Below, piece by piece: positions 18,062 through 27,609 of a DNA stretch of 64,000 bases (its first letter is position 1; the number at the start of each line of letters is the position of its first letter). Position numbers and translations under genes: made by a program. The notes below the pieces were generated by a model that did not search any database, had not been told where the DNA came from, and saw only the letters and a program-made list of their open reading frames with translations. The stretch lies in NCBI RefSeq assembly GCF_001280515.1, contig NZ_LBIQ01000030.1, positions 372,001 to 436,000 of the forward strand, given 5' to 3'. This DNA comes from Mangrovimonas sp. ST2L15. Its GTDB lineage: Bacteria; Bacteroidota; Bacteroidia; Flavobacteriales; Flavobacteriaceae.

Positions 18062-19153
18062 ATGAATATCACAATAGTTGCTGGTGCCCGGCCCAACTTT
18101 ATGAAAATAGCTCCAATAATTGCCGCTATAGAAGAGAAACAAAAAGAGGGATTCAACCTTCAATATAGACTGGTACACACGGGCCAACATTATGATAAAA
18201 ACCTGAGTGATACTTTTTTTGAGGAATTAAACATTCCATATCCTGATATCAATCTAGAGGTTAAAAGCGGAACACAAGCTCAGCAAACAGCTGCCATTAT
18301 GATTGGATTTGAAAATGAGCTTAAAAGGAATCCTTCAGATTTGGTATTAGTAGTAGGCGATGTTACATCTACCATGGCATGTACAATTGTTGCAAAAAAA
18401 GAAGGAGTTAAAGTAGCTCATATCGAAGCCGGAATAAGGTCTGGAGATATGACTATGCCTGAAGAAATCAACAGAATTGTCACTGACAGTTTAACTGATT
18501 ATTTTTTTACTACTTCAACCTATGCTAACCAAAACCTAAAAGCATCTGGAGTTCCTGACCAAGCAATTTATTTTGTTGGAAATGTAATGATTGATACCTT
18601 ACTTAAAAATGAAAAAAGATTTTCAAAACCCGAAATATGGCATTCGCTTGATTTAAAGGATAAGCATTATTTGGTGATGACCATGCATCGACCAAGCAAT
18701 GTGGATGAAGAACATCAACTAGAGAAATTAATTACAACGATCGTTAAAAAAAGTGATCAAACCCCCATTATTTTTCCCGTTCATCCCAGAACTGAAAAAA
18801 TGCTAAAAAACCTTAATCTAGATTTTGAAAAACTGCATTTAGTAGCCCCATTAGGGTATTTGGAATTTAATTATCTCGTAAAACATTCGAAAGGCGTGTT
18901 GACCGACTCGGGGGGCATCACCGAAGAGACCACCGTAATGAATGTTCCTTGCATCACTCTTCGTGAAAACACAGAAAGACCTGAAACTTGTGAATTAGGA
19001 ACCAACATTTTAGTCGGCCATGATCTTTCCAAATTGGATTTAGCATTAGACGATTTGCTTTTCAATAAATGGAAGGAAGGTTCCATTCCAGAGTTATGGG
19101 ACGGAAAAGCTGCAGAACGAATTGTTAATCAAATAATTCAAATACATCTGTAA
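18062..19153 (+). CDS. wecB: UDP-N-acetylglucosamine 2-epimerase (non-hydrolysing)
   Basis: Cytoplasmic enzyme interconverting UDP-GlcNAc and UDP-ManNAc, supplying an amino sugar for the surface polysaccharide. The 363-aa protein shows ARPNFMKIAPI at the N-terminus, the HTGQHYD motif (about residue 40), HIEAGIRSGD (about 120), PEEINR and the C-terminal SGGITEETT nucleotide-binding loop (about 285). A related dideoxy-talose 2-epimerase (FnlC type) has the same fold, so the exact substrate is open. It is translationally linked to its neighbours, with 3-nt gaps on both sides. Confidence 0.92.
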   Translation: MNITIVAGARPNFMKIAPIIAAIEEKQKEGFNLQYRLVHTGQHYDKNLSDTFFEELNIPYPDINLEVKSGTQAQQTAAIMIGFENELKRNPSDLVLVVGDVTSTMACTIVAKKEGVKVAHIEAGIRSGDMTMPEEINRIVTDSLTDYFFTTSTYANQNLKASGVPDQAIYFVGNVMIDTLLKNEKRFSKPEIWHSLDLKDKHYLVMTMHRPSNVDEEHQLEKLITTIVKKSDQTPIIFPVHPRTEKMLKNLNLDFEKLHLVAPLGYLEFNYLVKHSKGVLTDSGGITEETTVMNVPCITLRENTERPETCELGTNILVGHDLSKLDLALDDLLFNKWKEGSIPELWDGKAAERIVNQIIQIHL

Positions 19154-19156
19154 AAC

Positions 19157-20323
19157 GTGAAGGAAATTTGCATTATAACAAACTATTTTCCTCCAGAAAC
19201 AGGTGCGGCTTCCAACAGGATTTTTCAGCTTGCAGAAGGTCTTAAATCCAAAGGATTTGAAACGACTGTTATTTGTCCACTACCCAATTATCCAACCGGA
19301 AAAATATTCGCTGAATATAAAGGCAAATTAAGGCGTCTAGAGGATAATAATGGAATAAATGTATGTCGGCTTTGGATTTTTGCTAGCAATTCCAAAAATA
19401 AGCTCTTACGACTTTTATCGATGCTTTCCTTTAGCTTGAGTTTGATTTGGTTTGCTATTTGGAATAAAATCCCGAAAACGGTCATTGTCCAATCACCACC
19501 CTTATTGGTGGCCTTTACAAGTATGTTCTTTTTAAAAAGTAAAAAAAGAAAATTAATCTTAAACGTAAGTGATTTATGGCCTTTAGCCGGATTAGAACTT
19601 GGTGCTTTTAAAAAAAATCTCAATTACCGCATCCTAGAAAGAATCGAAAAACATAACTACCAAAAGGCCCATTTAATCTTAGGGCAAAGCGAAGAAATTT
19701 TATGTCACATCAAAAAGATATACCCAGAAAAAGAACTGTTCCTATATAGGAATTATCCAAATTTTAAATCACCTTATTTACCCGAAGCTCTTACAGATGA
19801 AGAAAGAAAAATCAAATTAGTTTATGCTGGCCTTCTCGGAATAGCACAAGGCATTTTAAAATTGTGCAACAACCTAGATTACTCCAAAATTGAATTTCAT
19901 ATTTATGGCTCTGGTGCCGAAGAAGATTCAATTAAATCCTTCATTGAAGCAAACAATCATTTACCTATCTTTTTCCATGGATCCTTGTCCAGAGAAAAAT
20001 TACATAAAGAACTTTTGGATTATGATTTGACTATCATTCCATTACTCAACAGAATTTATGGGTCTGTACCTTCAAAAATATTTGAATACGCCAAACTTGG
20101 ACTTCCAATGCTTTATTTTGGAGGTGGCGAAGGTGAAACTATTATAGAAAAAAATTCACTAGGCTGGGTTGTTGAACCCGGTAATTATAGTTTGTTAAAT
20201 GATACGATAAATAACATTCGTCTCAATGTGCTTACTTTGGATAAAAGAAACAATATACAAACGAAGGCCGAAGTTATTTTTGACTATGAAAGACAACTAA
20301 ACGAATTGGTTAAAATAATCTAA
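19157..20323 (+). CDS. Glycosyltransferase family 4 (WbuB-like)
   Basis: Sugar transferase of 388 aa, GT4/GT-B fold. The N-terminus (ICIITNYFPPETGAASNRI) and the PLPNYPTGKIF motif (about residue 43) are typical of the WbuB group, often encoded beside WecB-like epimerases. The donor-site region FEYAKLGLPMLYFGGGEGE (about residue 310) replaces the usual EALACG motif. It starts with GTG, 3 nt after wecB, and overlaps the convergent initiating transferase gene by 4 nt. Confidence 0.87.
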   Translation: MKEICIITNYFPPETGAASNRIFQLAEGLKSKGFETTVICPLPNYPTGKIFAEYKGKLRRLEDNNGINVCRLWIFASNSKNKLLRLLSMLSFSLSLIWFAIWNKIPKTVIVQSPPLLVAFTSMFFLKSKKRKLILNVSDLWPLAGLELGAFKKNLNYRILERIEKHNYQKAHLILGQSEEILCHIKKIYPEKELFLYRNYPNFKSPYLPEALTDEERKIKLVYAGLLGIAQGILKLCNNLDYSKIEFHIYGSGAEEDSIKSFIEANNHLPIFFHGSLSREKLHKELLDYDLTIIPLLNRIYGSVPSKIFEYAKLGLPMLYFGGGEGETIIEKNSLGWVVEPGNYSLLNDTINNIRLNVLTLDKRNNIQTKAEVIFDYERQLNELVKII

Positions 20324-21675
20324 TACGCTTTTTCATCACCTTTAACGGCGCTGATAAAGGTTTTAACTATTATCTTGAGGTCTAATAGAACAGACCAATT
20401 TTCGATGTAAAAAATATCATATCTAACTCTACCTATAATGTCTTTGTCGGTTTCAACCTCCCCCCTAAAACCACTTATTTGAGCTAACCCAGTAATACCT
20501 GGCTTTACGAAATGTCGCACCATGAACTTATCAATCTTTTTTGCATAAATGTTGGTATGGCTCACCATATGGGGTCTTGGGCCCACTACTGACATATCTC
20601 CAAAAAGAACATTGAAAAATTGGGGCAACTCATCAATGCTTGTTTTTCTAATGAATTTACCAACTTTTGTTACCCTGTTGTCACCTCTAGTTGCCTGATA
20701 AAGGTGTGCATCATCATTTGGAGTCATAGATCTAAACTTATAACAATCAAATTCTGTATAGTTAAATCCATTTCTAGACTGTTTAAAGAAGACTGGACCC
20801 CTAGATTCTAATTTAATTAGAATGGCGATAATCGGTGTTAACCAAGAGAGGATAAATACTATCACAAAAGAAGCAAAAAGAATATCAAAAGCGCGTTTAA
20901 GAAATTTGTTGACGGGCTCTTCAATTGGGATATTTCTTAAAGATAAAATAGGGATGTAATCATAATACTCATATCGCAGTTTTTTGGAATAAATATCCTT
21001 ATTGTCCGGTAAAAACTTCAGTATTTTAAGATTGTTATCGGCATAATCGATGACCCTTAAAATTTGATTGTTGGACAATTCGGATATGGAACAATAAATT
21101 TCATCAATTCGCTCTTCGTTCATCAACCTAAAACAAGATTCCAAATCAAAACTCTCCTTGTCCTTTACATTAAATGTTTTTTTGTGGATATAACCATATT
21201 CTGGATTTTGAGTGAAAAATTTCTCAAGTGCAAGTGTTTGTTTGTTTTTCCCTAAGATGATAGTATTTCTGAAATTTCCACCAAAAGCAGATCGATATTT
21301 TTGAAGCAAATAATAAAGAGTAAACTTAAAAAATCCAACTAAAACAAAACAATTGAAAATATATCTGGCAATTGTCAAATGATTTGAATCCAACTCACTG
21401 AAAAACCCAAAAAAGGCAAAAACGATAAGAGTGAATAAAAATATTTGTTTTAATAATAAAGAAAAGATACTAATCTCTCTAGTATACCTATATACCTCAT
21501 AAAAATTTGAAAAAAGAGATAGAATGACCCATGACAAATTGATGTAAATCATGAACGACCAAAAAAATTCTGGTTCGATCATAAAGGAGGCCAAAAAAGA
21601 AATCAACAAAAGATCTATTAGATAAGAAATAGGTCGGATGTATATTGAATATCTTCCGTGTTTAATTGTACTCAC
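20320..21675 (-). CDS. Undecaprenyl-phosphate sugar phosphotransferase (WcaJ/polyprenyl glycosylphosphotransferase)
   Basis: Inner membrane enzyme that starts repeat-unit synthesis by moving a sugar-1-phosphate to undecaprenyl phosphate. The 451-aa protein has four N-terminal membrane helices (about residues 10-115), a Rossmann-like middle domain, a fifth hydrophobic segment (about 265-285) and the catalytic Bac_transf domain: FKQSRNG, CYKFRSM, DELPQFFNVLFGDMSVVGPR. Start codon is GTG. It converges with the WbuB-like gene, with a 4-nt overlap. A dyad-symmetric sequence sits at its predicted transcription start, suggesting separate control. Confidence 0.93.
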   Translation of the reverse strand: MSTIKHGRYSIYIRPISYLIDLLLISFLASFMIEPEFFWSFMIYINLSWVILSLFSNFYEVYRYTREISIFSLLLKQIFLFTLIVFAFFGFFSELDSNHLTIARYIFNCFVLVGFFKFTLYYLLQKYRSAFGGNFRNTIILGKNKQTLALEKFFTQNPEYGYIHKKTFNVKDKESFDLESCFRLMNEERIDEIYCSISELSNNQILRVIDYADNNLKILKFLPDNKDIYSKKLRYEYYDYIPILSLRNIPIEEPVNKFLKRAFDILFASFVIVFILSWLTPIIAILIKLESRGPVFFKQSRNGFNYTEFDCYKFRSMTPNDDAHLYQATRGDNRVTKVGKFIRKTSIDELPQFFNVLFGDMSVVGPRPHMVSHTNIYAKKIDKFMVRHFVKPGITGLAQISGFRGEVETDKDIIGRVRYDIFYIENWSVLLDLKIIVKTFISAVKGDEKAY

Positions 21676-21690
21676 GCAGTGTTATTGGCT

Positions 21691-21715
21691 GTTAGTTATG
21701 TAAAACATAACTAAC
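21691..21715 (-). repeat. Perfect 11-bp inverted repeat at the initiating transferase promoter
   Basis: GTTAGTTATGT at 21691-21701 and its exact complement at 21705-21715 flank an AAA loop. The repeat lies just downstream of the -7 box and covers the predicted transcription start, 16 nt before the GTG start codon. It has no U-tract in either direction, so it is not a terminator. It may be an operator or a 5'-end mRNA hairpin; both are inference. Confidence 0.55.
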
Positions 21716-21722
21716 AAAATTA
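21715..21722 (-). promoter_or_regulatory. Promoter -7 box of the initiating transferase gene
   Basis: The minus strand reads TAATTTTG, matching TAnnTTTG; its last G is the first base of the dyad. No -33 TTG at ideal spacing. Confidence 0.5.
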
Positions 21723-21772
21723 AAATTTATTATGCTGAAATAAGAAAATGTAAAAATAGAACAACTAAAAAA

Positions 21773-22900
21773 TCATATCGAATTAACTTGCTTTAATTTA
21801 AACTCTTGATATTTCTCTTCGACAAAGGTCTTAAATTCATTTTCAAATCGTTTCCTTGAAAATTTCTCAGCATGCTTCCGGATTTCTTCAGGGTTGAATT
21901 TCTTAGTTTCAAAATAATCTATTGCCCCTTTTATACTTTTAATATCTTGGTCTCTAAACAATACTCCGGTTTTATCATGCAGTACAGTCTCATTAATACC
22001 TCCCTTACCCAATCCAATTATTGGAGTTCCACAAGCTTGAGCTTCAACTGGAATAATCCCGAAATCTTCTTCAGCAGCAAAAACAAAGGCTTTTGCAGAG
22101 CTCATGTACTTGTGAAGGTCCGATTGGCTCAAAAAACCTGTAAATTCGATATTGGATTTTGCCATCTTTTTTAAACGCTTCATTTCAGGACCATTTCCCG
22201 AAATAATCAATTTCTTTTCGGGCATTTGGTTAAACGCTCCAATTATTAAATCCATTCTTTTATAGGAAACCAATCTGGAAGCTGTAAAATAGTAATTCTC
22301 TTTGTTGCTATCAACTTTAAAAGATTCCACATCAACAGGAGGATATATTACAATTGACTCTCTATTATATATCTTTTTAATTCTTTTAGCAATATAATGA
22401 GAGTTTGCAATAAAGAAATCGACTCTATTCGAGTTAATCACATCCCAAACTCTAATTTTATGCAAAATATATTTGGCGAAATAAGATTTTAATCCAGAAG
22501 TTAAATTCGCATTTGACAGATACTCATGATAAAAATCCCAAGCATATCTCATAGGCGAATGACAATAACAAATATGAAGTTGGTTATGATTTGTTAACAC
22601 CCCCTTTGATACAGAAGAAGACGAACTTACAACCAAATCATAATTTCTCAAGTCAAATTGCTCTATAGCCATGGGAAAAAAAGGCAAATATCGTCTGTGG
22701 TTCCTTTTTGCTCCTGGAAAATTTTGAATAAAACTCGTATTAACAGGTTTTGATTTCAGAATTGATTTTTTATCGTCATAATTTAAGAAATCGATTAAAG
22801 CAAAATGCTCAAAATCATCATAGACATTGTTCATTGAATGAATGACCTTCTCTGCACCTCCATTTACATAATACCAATCATGAACTAAAGCTTTTTTCAT
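21773..22900 (-). CDS. Glycosyltransferase family 4
   Basis: Sugar transferase of 375 aa with GT-B fold. The N-terminal acceptor domain begins ALVHDWYYVNGGAEKVIHSM. The C-terminal donor domain has the GT4 signature VFAAEEDFGIIPVEAQACGTPIIGLGKGG split around residues 275-300, with the E-x7-E pair in EEDFGIIPVE. The start is 1 nt from the stop of the upstream gene. It is the last gene of the long minus-strand polysaccharide block. Sugar specificity is not predictable. Confidence 0.9.
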   Translation of the reverse strand: MKKALVHDWYYVNGGAEKVIHSMNNVYDDFEHFALIDFLNYDDKKSILKSKPVNTSFIQNFPGAKRNHRRYLPFFPMAIEQFDLRNYDLVVSSSSSVSKGVLTNHNQLHICYCHSPMRYAWDFYHEYLSNANLTSGLKSYFAKYILHKIRVWDVINSNRVDFFIANSHYIAKRIKKIYNRESIVIYPPVDVESFKVDSNKENYYFTASRLVSYKRMDLIIGAFNQMPEKKLIISGNGPEMKRLKKMAKSNIEFTGFLSQSDLHKYMSSAKAFVFAAEEDFGIIPVEAQACGTPIIGLGKGGINETVLHDKTGVLFRDQDIKSIKGAIDYFETKKFNPEEIRKHAEKFSRKRFENEFKTFVEEKYQEFKLKQVNSI

Positions 22901-22901
22901 T

Positions 22902-23966
22902 TCAAGACTTTTTTATTAATTCAAAAATACGGGATTCCATTTTTTCTGATGATACTTTCCAGTCATACTTTTTATAATCCCAATTAATATTTTTGGTGTC
23001 ATTAAGAGTGTCTATTATTTTACTTTTTATGTCAGCTGAATCGTTGGGATTAAAATAAACAATAGAATCTCCACAAATTTCATTAAAGACAGGGAGATTA
23101 GAAGCACAAACCTTTTTTTTGTGAGCTAAAGCCTCAATAATGGGAATACCGAACCCTTCATATAAACTGGGATATACAAATATTTTGCAATTTTGGTATA
23201 ACTCATTTAACTCAAAGTCATCAATATTTTCCATAAATTCAACCCCTTCTACCCCTTCATATTCCATTTTTTTAAAATTTGAAGATTTTTCACCAACAAC
23301 ATATAATTTTAAGTCAGGAATTTGTAAATCAGAATATGCTTGAATTAATCCTTTTAAATTTTTCCTTGGATTAAATGAAGATACTGTCAAGATGTAATCA
23401 TGCTTAATATATTCCTTAACTTTTTGCGAAATTTTATTTTGATTATTTAATTTGGAGTAGTTTATAATATTACTACGAACTCCATTATAAATTACAGTTA
23501 TTTTTTCCTTCGGGATCGAATAATTATTTCGAATCTCTTCCTTAGAAACATAACTTACTGTAAAAATATGTTTTGCTCTTTTGGCTATTAAAGGAATTAG
23601 CCAATTATAATAGGTCGAAAATCTTGAAGAAAACCATTCTGGATGCGTTTTAAATGCCAAATCATGCAAAGTTATAATTTGACTTTTTAAAATTACTGGT
23701 CCCGTATTACAAAATGATAATGCCACACCCTTTTTCTGGATAACATATAATGGAAATATTGTTTGCTCCCACAAATGACCACTTATAAATTTAGGTCCTA
23801 TTTTCTTTACACCTAAAATACTTGCATATTCTTCTTGTATAATATTACATGGAGAAACAAACTCAATATTCAATTTTGATTTTACTAATTCTAAAGAAAT
23901 TTCTATAGCAAATCTTTGTACTCCTGATATTGACTGAGTTAGAAATCTTGAGTTAACTATTATCAT
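22902..23966 (-). CDS. Glycosyltransferase family 4
   Basis: Sugar transferase of 354 aa with GT-B fold. It opens with IIVNSRFLTQSISGVQRFA, typical of the RfaB/GT4 group, with SSFNPRKNLKGLIQAY at the domain junction (about residue 195) and the donor motif FVYPSLYEGFGIPIIEA (about residue 257). The first 14 nt overlap the end of the upstream O-antigen ligase-like gene, indicating coupled translation. The region from about 22.9 to 31 kb looks more AT-rich by eye than flanking housekeeping genes. Confidence 0.9.
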   Translation of the reverse strand: MIIVNSRFLTQSISGVQRFAIEISLELVKSKLNIEFVSPCNIIQEEYASILGVKKIGPKFISGHLWEQTIFPLYVIQKKGVALSFCNTGPVILKSQIITLHDLAFKTHPEWFSSRFSTYYNWLIPLIAKRAKHIFTVSYVSKEEIRNNYSIPKEKITVIYNGVRSNIINYSKLNNQNKISQKVKEYIKHDYILTVSSFNPRKNLKGLIQAYSDLQIPDLKLYVVGEKSSNFKKMEYEGVEGVEFMENIDDFELNELYQNCKIFVYPSLYEGFGIPIIEALAHKKKVCASNLPVFNEICGDSIVYFNPNDSADIKSKIIDTLNDTKNINWDYKKYDWKVSSEKMESRIFELIKKS

Positions 23967-25296
23967 TAAATCTCTTTACGTTAAACAAAAACAAACTGCT
24001 AAAAAAAGCAAAGAACATAACACCATCAGATCTTGATAAAATGTTTTCTGTCAAAGAAACAAGTATAATAATTGAAATAAAATATAGATGTATTTGATTT
24101 ACATTTTCAATTGCTATTCTCCAATGCTGAAATATTAAAATTAAGAATATAAGTAATCCTATAATACCTGAAGCAACAATAAAAAACAAAAATTGATTAT
24201 GTGTATTATAATTATGCCATGTATATATCTTAGCTCCAATTTTATTATTATAGCAAGTATTTAATTCATCTTGAGAGTCACCAACCCCAACTCCAAACAA
24301 TAGATTATCTTTCACAATAGATAACGCACAGGTATATATACCGTTCCTAACATTTACAGACGAATGATTATATGACTTTTCATTTTCCGTAGGCATTTCA
24401 AATTTATAATTAATAACCTCATCAACCCTTACCTTAAAAGGAGTTACACTGAAATAGCCTATTGTTAATAAAAAAATTGTCGTAGCTATAAAAAGTAATT
24501 GTTTTTTAATTTGGACTCTTTTCAATACAACCGCACTATAAAACCCCGCTATCACCAATGAAATTACTGGCATTCTGCTTGATATTATAAATAACCAAAA
24601 CAACAAAACTCCACTAGCAATTAGAACACAAAATCCTATATTTTTTTTTGAACGAATTAAAATTAATCCTTGTTTCACTAGAAAAAATATACTAAAAACA
24701 CCCCATAACCCTTGATAAGTAGGATGCGTATCTACTAATCTTAAAAGAAAACTTCTAAATCTTCTTGTTTTAATTACTGAAACAGTATTCTGATCTATAA
24801 TAAGTTTATCACCAAGTCTATTACTTATAATTTCTTCTTTTGTTAAATCAGCTAATAATATATCTAAGTTAAAGAGAACACAAATTATTTGATAAAAAAC
24901 TAATATTAGGACGGAAATGGAAAATCCCCATAGAATGCGATTTATCATTCTTTTTTCGATCCTCTCCTTGTTTAAATAAAAAATAATTGGAAAAATTACA
25001 AAAGGAAGGATTTGCGTTAAACGTCTTACTCCAACCTCTAGGTTTTCTGAATATAATAATGTTAAACAAAGACATACAAATGGTAATATTGAAAACAATA
25101 AATAAAGTAAGTATTTCTTGTTTAGATTATTTTCATATTTCTTTTTAAAATCAATATTTAAAAGACCAAAAAACACCCATGATATGGTAAGAATACTTCT
25201 CATTCCAAAAGTTAAAATTGGAAAGAGCCCTATTAAATAAGTAATTATTACATAGAAACTAAATATTATATTACTTTTAGGTGTCTTTAAAATCAT
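23953..25296 (-). CDS. O-antigen ligase/polymerase family membrane protein (Wzy_C domain)
   Basis: Polytopic inner membrane protein of 447 aa with about ten to twelve helices. A large periplasmic loop contains the Wzy_C hallmark HNYNTHNQFLFFIVASG near residue 365 and a GVGVGDSQDE motif before it. Members either polymerise lipid-linked repeat units (Wzy) or ligate polymer to lipid A core (WaaL). The start at ATG 25296 is preferred to a TTG two codons upstream. It overlaps the previous gene by 20 nt. A second Wzy-like protein is encoded immediately upstream. Confidence 0.82.
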   Translation of the reverse strand: MILKTPKSNIIFSFYVIITYLIGLFPILTFGMRSILTISWVFFGLLNIDFKKKYENNLNKKYLLYLLFSILPFVCLCLTLLYSENLEVGVRRLTQILPFVIFPIIFYLNKERIEKRMINRILWGFSISVLILVFYQIICVLFNLDILLADLTKEEIISNRLGDKLIIDQNTVSVIKTRRFRSFLLRLVDTHPTYQGLWGVFSIFFLVKQGLILIRSKKNIGFCVLIASGVLLFWLFIISSRMPVISLVIAGFYSAVVLKRVQIKKQLLFIATTIFLLTIGYFSVTPFKVRVDEVINYKFEMPTENEKSYNHSSVNVRNGIYTCALSIVKDNLLFGVGVGDSQDELNTCYNNKIGAKIYTWHNYNTHNQFLFFIVASGIIGLLIFLILIFQHWRIAIENVNQIHLYFISIIILVSLTENILSRSDGVMFFAFFSSLFLFNVKRFNDNS

Positions 25297-26443
25297 TCTC
25301 AACTTTTAGATACATCATTGGTAATAATACAATAAAAGGAATTGCCTGAGTTAAGGTTATAAAAAAGCCAGCGAAAATAACACCAATAATCATTGCTCCT
25401 AATTTTAAGCTATGCTTCGATTTTTCAAAGAAAAACAGCAACCATAAAAAAATACCTATAATCCCTGTTGAGAATAGCATCAATAACCAATAGCTATCCA
25501 AAACAGCCTCTGCCTTTATAGTACCATCTCTAACTGCGGCTCCCATTTCCCCGATTGCTCCTCCAAATAAAGGGTTATATTCTATGTCTATTCTATTTAA
25601 CCATACATCAAACCGAATCCAAATGGATTTCACCGATAAAATGTCAAATTGATTTAAGATTATAAAGAGTATGAATCCCAAAGGGATTAAGTATTTCCCC
25701 ATTTTTAGGGTTCTTTTTAAATTCCTTTCATTACCTAAAAAATTAACGATAAAATAAATTATGAAAGCCAAAAATGCGCTTCTTGTAAATGAAGATACTA
25801 ATAGAAACAGGGCTAAATATTTCTTTTTGGAAAATTCCTTGGTCCGATCCATTAATATATAAGTAAATAGCGCAAAATAGGCTAAGGCTCCAGAACTACC
25901 TACAATTCCTGGTGAACGCCAAAACCTACTAGCAAAATTGCTGATTTGAAATTTGTAAACATCATCTACTCCCCATTGATATCTTCCTACTAGCATCTTC
26001 ATAAAATCTTCGGGACCTAGGTAATAAGTTAAAAAAACAAAAACTAAATTTAGAACTACAAATACGTGTAAACACTTTAAAATAATCTCAAATTGTCTCT
26101 TTGAAATCATTGTTTGGTTATAAATAAATGTTAGTATTACTAACATAAAAACCTCCCTAAAGGTCAGGTAAATACCTGACAAAGTATGGTTATTAAAAAT
26201 TAATAATATAAATAGAAATATCGAGTATAAACTAACTATAAAATCGATTTGACTTATTTCCAGCCTCTTAATAGATTTTATTAAAAAAACAATCAGTATG
26301 AGTAGAAAAGATAACGGATGTAGTACTGATTTAAGTTCCCAAAAACCAAATATGTTAAAAAAGAAATAGGTTAAAACTCCCTGTGTGGAAAACACTTGGG
26401 TCAATATCCCTATAAACATTAAATGATTTAGATTTAGTTTCAA
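25277..26443 (-). CDS. Polytopic membrane protein, probable Wzy polysaccharide polymerase
   Basis: 388-aa membrane protein with about ten to eleven predicted helices. A long periplasmic loop before the last helices (FGGAIGEMGAAVRDG region, about residues 285-315) resembles O-antigen polymerases in layout. Sequence conservation in Wzy is very low, so the call rests on topology and position between glycosyltransferases and beside a flippase locus. The assigned start is TTG at 26443, 5 nt after the upstream gene's stop; an ATG eight codons in (26419) is the alternative. Confidence 0.65.
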   Translation of the reverse strand: MKLNLNHLMFIGILTQVFSTQGVLTYFFFNIFGFWELKSVLHPLSFLLILIVFLIKSIKRLEISQIDFIVSLYSIFLFILLIFNNHTLSGIYLTFREVFMLVILTFIYNQTMISKRQFEIILKCLHVFVVLNLVFVFLTYYLGPEDFMKMLVGRYQWGVDDVYKFQISNFASRFWRSPGIVGSSGALAYFALFTYILMDRTKEFSKKKYLALFLLVSSFTRSAFLAFIIYFIVNFLGNERNLKRTLKMGKYLIPLGFILFIILNQFDILSVKSIWIRFDVWLNRIDIEYNPLFGGAIGEMGAAVRDGTIKAEAVLDSYWLLMLFSTGIIGIFLWLLFFFEKSKHSLKLGAMIIGVIFAGFFITLTQAIPFIVLLPMMYLKVENDFKDT

Positions 26444-26448
26444 TTGGA

Positions 26449-27609
26449 TTAATTTAAAGACAATACCTTTTTATAGGCGTTGATATATTTATCAGTGATT
26501 GTTTTATTGTCAAATTGGTTTAAACTATTGTATATTTCAATCTTGTGCTTGTCTTCTGCAATAAATTCTAAAATAGAATTCATATTCAATTTCTTTACCG
26601 AATTCAATAATGGTATCAATTCGACAAGCCCTCCCTTTTCTGAAACAAAAACAGTTAATCCCATTTGGGCCGCTTCAATAACAACCCTACCAAAAGGTTC
26701 TTCCCATTGTGAAGGGACAATTAGTGCATCTAGTCCTTTATAGAACTCCATGGCATCCACAAAACCTACAAATTCAATTTTTTCATTGGTATAAAAAGAT
26801 TTCAAGTAATCTACATAGTCACTTGAACCTCTTCCTGCTATTTTCAATTTCCAGTCTTGATTTTTCAAATTATCGGAACAAAAAATACCCAACAAGAGCT
26901 CGAGCCCCTTTGCCTCATTTAAGGCTCCTATATATCCAAAAACATTTTGCTTTTTTGTCTTGTTGCTTTTTTCTTTGACATCTATTACCGCATTATAAAT
27001 ATATTCTGTTGGAATATTCTTACTAAGACCTGAGTTCAAGTGTCTTGATACTACATATTTACTTATTCCGATAAAGCGATCTACATTTTTATTTATTTGT
27101 TTAAACTTCCAGTGACTCAAAATAGAACAATCTCTACATAATTTGTCACAGACCTTGCCATTTTTATACAAAGTATTCTTAAAACACATCAAATAATAGT
27201 CCCTTGCAGTGTGTATTATAGGATACTTTTTAGATTTTAGATAACTTAATAGTGAAGTTGAAAAGCCACTTAAATTATTTGTATGAATAATATCTGGTAA
27301 TTCTTCTTTTAAAATTGCGTCAATATTTCTGTTATATAAAGAAAAGTAAGTATCAATGACATGCCAAAATGATTTTTTAAATTTTGAAACAGATTTGTTT
27401 TGAAATGGCCAATATATATTCCTATTAGCTAGATAATATACCTTTATGCCATTTACAATTTGAATTTTGTTTTTATTTGCAGCACTTAAGGATATAACAA
27501 CTGCATTATGCCCTAATTGATGCAACCCCTCTGCTAATAATTGAACCGATTTTTCTGCACCACCCACAAAATGAGGTGCATAAAGTGTATTAATTAAGAC
27601 TACCTTCAA
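26449..27609 (-). CDS. Glycosyltransferase family 4
   Basis: Sugar transferase of about 386 aa. The N-terminal motif KVVLINTLYAPHFVGGAEKS is typical of GT4, and the donor domain has ALIVPSQWEEPFGRVVIEA (about residue 305). An internal Cys-rich patch (CDKLCRDCS, about residue 155) follows the HTARDYYLMC motif and is seen in a subgroup of GT4 enzymes. TTG at 27609 is proposed as start because it places KVVLINTLYAPH at the N-terminus and cuts the overlap with the upstream GT2 gene to 20 nt; ATG 27639 would add ten residues. Confidence 0.85.
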   Translation of the reverse strand: MKVVLINTLYAPHFVGGAEKSVQLLAEGLHQLGHNAVVISLSAANKNKIQIVNGIKVYYLANRNIYWPFQNKSVSKFKKSFWHVIDTYFSLYNRNIDAILKEELPDIIHTNNLSGFSTSLLSYLKSKKYPIIHTARDYYLMCFKNTLYKNGKVCDKLCRDCSILSHWKFKQINKNVDRFIGISKYVVSRHLNSGLSKNIPTEYIYNAVIDVKEKSNKTKKQNVFGYIGALNEAKGLELLLGIFCSDNLKNQDWKLKIAGRGSSDYVDYLKSFYTNEKIEFVGFVDAMEFYKGLDALIVPSQWEEPFGRVVIEAAQMGLTVFVSEKGGLVELIPLLNSVKKLNMNSILEFIAEDKHKIEIYNSLNQFDNKTITDKYINAYKKVLSLN

